NCBI RefSeq assembly: GCF_022370835.2
Contig: NZ_CP092365.1
Span: 744,001-808,000 of the forward strand
From: Mycolicibacillus parakoreensis
GTDB taxonomy: Bacteria > Actinomycetota > Actinomycetes > Mycobacteriales > Mycobacteriaceae
DNA length: 64,000 nt
Direction: 5' to 3'
Shown: positions 62,504 through 64,000 of the stretch, piece by piece
Numbering within the stretch: position 1 is the first letter of the stretch
How the letters are laid out: each line of letters opens with the position of its first letter
Notes under the pieces: generated by a model
The model's database searches: none
What the model was told of the DNA's origin: nothing
Seen by the model: the letters and a program-made list of their open reading frames with translations, nothing else
Translations under genes and position numbers: made by a program

Positions 62504-62987
62504 TCACGCCGACCTCGATGTGGTCGCCCGGCAGTTGGGGCGCGCCCCGCGCGGTGTGCTCGCGATCGCCTACCGCTGCCCGAACGGCGAGCCCGCGGTC
62601 GTCACGACCGCGCCGCGGCTGCCCGACGGCACCCCGTTTCCGACCGTGTACTACCTGACCCACCCGGCGCTGACCGCGGCGGCCAGCAGGCTGGAATCCG
62701 CCGGTCTGATGGCGCAGATGACCGAACGCCTGCGGGAGGACCCGGCGCTGGCGGCCGCCTACCGGGCCGCGCACGAGGCGTATCTGGCCGACCGCGACGC
62801 GATCGCCTCGTTGGGCACCGACGTCTCCGCCGGGGGCATGCCCGACCGGGTCAAATGCCTGCATGTGCTGATCGCCCACGCCCTGGCCGCCGGCCCGGGG
62901 GTCAACCCGTTCGGGGATGAGGCGCTGGCGCTGTTGGCCGACGAACCGGCCATGGCCGGGATCCTCGAGCCGGGCCGGTGGCGATGA
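62496..62987 (+). CDS. DUF501 protein (Rv1025-like)
   Basis: 163 residues from GTG 62496. DUF501 features: ARQLGRAPRGVLAIAYRCPNGEPAVVTTAPRLPDGTPFPTVYYLTHPALT, then SAGGMPDRVKCLHVLIAHALAAGPGVNPFGDEAL, with a conserved Cys-His near the VKCLH segment. It is soluble and small. It is always found between the FtsB-like gene and ppx in actinobacteria, which suggests a shared task in division or phosphate metabolism, but no function is known to me. It overlaps ppx2 by 4 bases (ATGA). Confidence 0.9.
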   Translation: MVDHADLDVVARQLGRAPRGVLAIAYRCPNGEPAVVTTAPRLPDGTPFPTVYYLTHPALTAAASRLESAGLMAQMTERLREDPALAAAYRAAHEAYLADRDAIASLGTDVSAGGMPDRVKCLHVLIAHALAAGPGVNPFGDEALALLADEPAMAGILEPGRWR

Positions 62988-63958
62988 GCGCGGCCGGGCC
63001 GGTCGCCGCGATCGACTGCGGCACCAACTCGATCCGGTTGCTCATCGCGCGCCCCGACGGCGCGGCGCTGCGCGAGATGCACCGCGAGATGCGCATCGTG
63101 CGGCTGGGCCAGGGAGTCGATGCCACCGGGGCTTTCACCGCCGAGGCGCTGGCGCGCACCCGTGCGGCGCTGAGCGACTACGCCGCGCTGCTGAGCGCGC
63201 ACCGGGTGCGCCGGGTGCGGATGGTCGCGACCTCCGCGGCGCGCGACGTCAGCAACCGCGACGAGTTCTTCGCGATGACCGCGCAGGTGCTCGGGGCGGC
63301 GGTGCCCGGCGCCGTCGCCGAGGTGATCAGCGGCGCCGAGGAGGCCGAACTGTCGTTCGCCGGGGCGGTGGCCGACCTCGACGCGGCCACCTACGGCACC
63401 GCGCCGCTGATCGTGGTCGACCTGGGGGGCGGCTCGACCGAGGTGGTGCTCGGTGAGCGCCGCGGCGCGGCGGCGCAGGTGGTGGCCAGCCACTCCGCCG
63501 ACATCGGGTGCGTGCGGCTCACCGAACGCTGCCTGGCCTCGGATCCGCCGACAGCCGAGCAGGTCGCGGCGGCCCGGCAGGTGGTCGGCGAGCAGTTGGC
63601 GGCCGCGCTGCAGGCGGTGCCCGTGGACCGGGCCCGCACCTGGGTCGGTGTGGCCGGCACCATGACCACCTTGGCCGCGCTGGCTCACGGGCTCGCCGAC
63701 TACGACCCGGGCGCCATCCACCTGTCCCGGGTCGATCACCGGCAGCTGCAGCAGGTGTGCGAGCGGTTGATCGCGATGCCGCGCGCCCAGCGGGCCGCGC
63801 TCGGGCCGATGCATCCCGGCCGCGTCGACGTGATCGGCGGTGGGGCGATCGTCGTGCAGGAGTTGGCGCGCACCTTCCAGGAGCGCGCCGGGCTCACCGA
63901 GCTGATCGTCAGCGAACACGACATCCTCGACGGGATCGCCCTGTCGGTTATCGGCTGA
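62984..63958 (+). CDS. ppx2: Exopolyphosphatase / guanosine pentaphosphatase (Ppx2-like)
   Basis: 324 residues from ATG 62984, overlapping the DUF501 stop; GTG 62978 would add two residues. ASKHA-fold motifs: VAAIDCGTNSIRLLIA, RMVATSAARDVSN, EVISGAEEAELSFAGAV, the phosphate loop VVDLGGGSTEVVLGE, GCVRLTER and VGVAGTMTTLAAL. It hydrolyses polyphosphate or pppGpp. It lacks the long C-terminal HD-type extension of E. coli Ppx, as usual for mycobacterial copies. The last 42 bases of the window show nothing further. Confidence 0.92.
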   Translation: MSAAGPVAAIDCGTNSIRLLIARPDGAALREMHREMRIVRLGQGVDATGAFTAEALARTRAALSDYAALLSAHRVRRVRMVATSAARDVSNRDEFFAMTAQVLGAAVPGAVAEVISGAEEAELSFAGAVADLDAATYGTAPLIVVDLGGGSTEVVLGERRGAAAQVVASHSADIGCVRLTERCLASDPPTAEQVAAARQVVGEQLAAALQAVPVDRARTWVGVAGTMTTLAALAHGLADYDPGAIHLSRVDHRQLQQVCERLIAMPRAQRAALGPMHPGRVDVIGGGAIVVQELARTFQERAGLTELIVSEHDILDGIALSVIG

Positions 63959-64000
63959 ACCGCCCCCAAACCGCGCCGGGCGTGGAAAGGTCGAGGGCGC

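Overview
The window is a high-GC actinobacterial chromosome segment from a mycobacterium (Mycobacterium sensu lato). The gene order follows the M. tuberculosis H37Rv block Rv0957 (purH) to Rv1026 (ppx2) almost gene for gene. Many genes start with GTG or TTG, neighbours often overlap by 1-8 bases, and many promoters place a TANNNT -10 box 6-7 bases before the start codon, the mycobacterial leaderless arrangement. H37Rv locus names used here come from memory of that genome, not from a search.

Layout. 1-4.4 kb: end of purH, a MoxR/Mg-chelatase-type ATPase with its VWA partner, and a DUF1707 protein. 4.4-12.9 kb: a six-gene minus-strand acyl-CoA catabolic operon (AtuA-like protein, two acyl-CoA dehydrogenases, AccA2/AccD2 carboxylase, enoyl-CoA hydratase) behind a palindromic operator. 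13.1-18.2 kb: rpmF, the envelope-stress system mprA-mprB-pepD, moaB2, an unlisted 45-residue ORF and an MscL-type channel with a zinc ribbon. 18.2-24.1 kb: SAF protein, the Ruc chaperone behind a CIRCE element, 5-formyl-THF cyclo-ligase, galU, and the divisome pair glp-glpR flanking rimJ. 24.2-29 kb: tRNA-Ala with a degenerate copy of its 3' end, a small secreted protein, NADP-glutamate dehydrogenase, the cAMP-gated acetyltransferase and two lipoproteins. 29-33.3 kb: AlkB-like protein, protein O-mannosyltransferase, rsmI, pabB.

33.4-39.6 kb looks like accessory DNA relative to H37Rv: a PucR-type regulator, an NDMA-dependent alcohol dehydrogenase, an EthA/MymA-like Baeyer-Villiger monooxygenase, and an ECF41 sigma factor cotranscribed with an NDH-2-like oxidoreductase. 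The oxidoreductase carries a good match to an ECF41 promoter.

39.7-64 kb returns to the core block: metG, tatD, rpfB-ksgA-ispE, pks16, pth, rplY, an SDR, lpqT, an ArsC-like protein, prs, glmU, tRNA-Gln, a TetR regulator, mfd, mazG, a degenerate FTR1-like membrane protein, lpqU, eno, an FtsB-like protein, a DUF501 protein and ppx2. The PE_PGRS genes, Rv0986-Rv0989c and arcA of H37Rv are absent. gdhA, the 33-39 kb genes, the SDR, the ArsC-like gene and the FTR1-like gene are extra.

The most interesting non-coding signals are the CIRCE element, the ECF41 promoter, a perfect 25-bp inverted repeat at 39.74 kb, paired sites upstream of glpR, a terminator-plus-uORF leader before rpfB, a leaderless 64-codon ORF coupled to pks16, and two divergent promoter pairs with overlapping -10 boxes. 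No CRISPR array, insertion sequence or prophage was seen.
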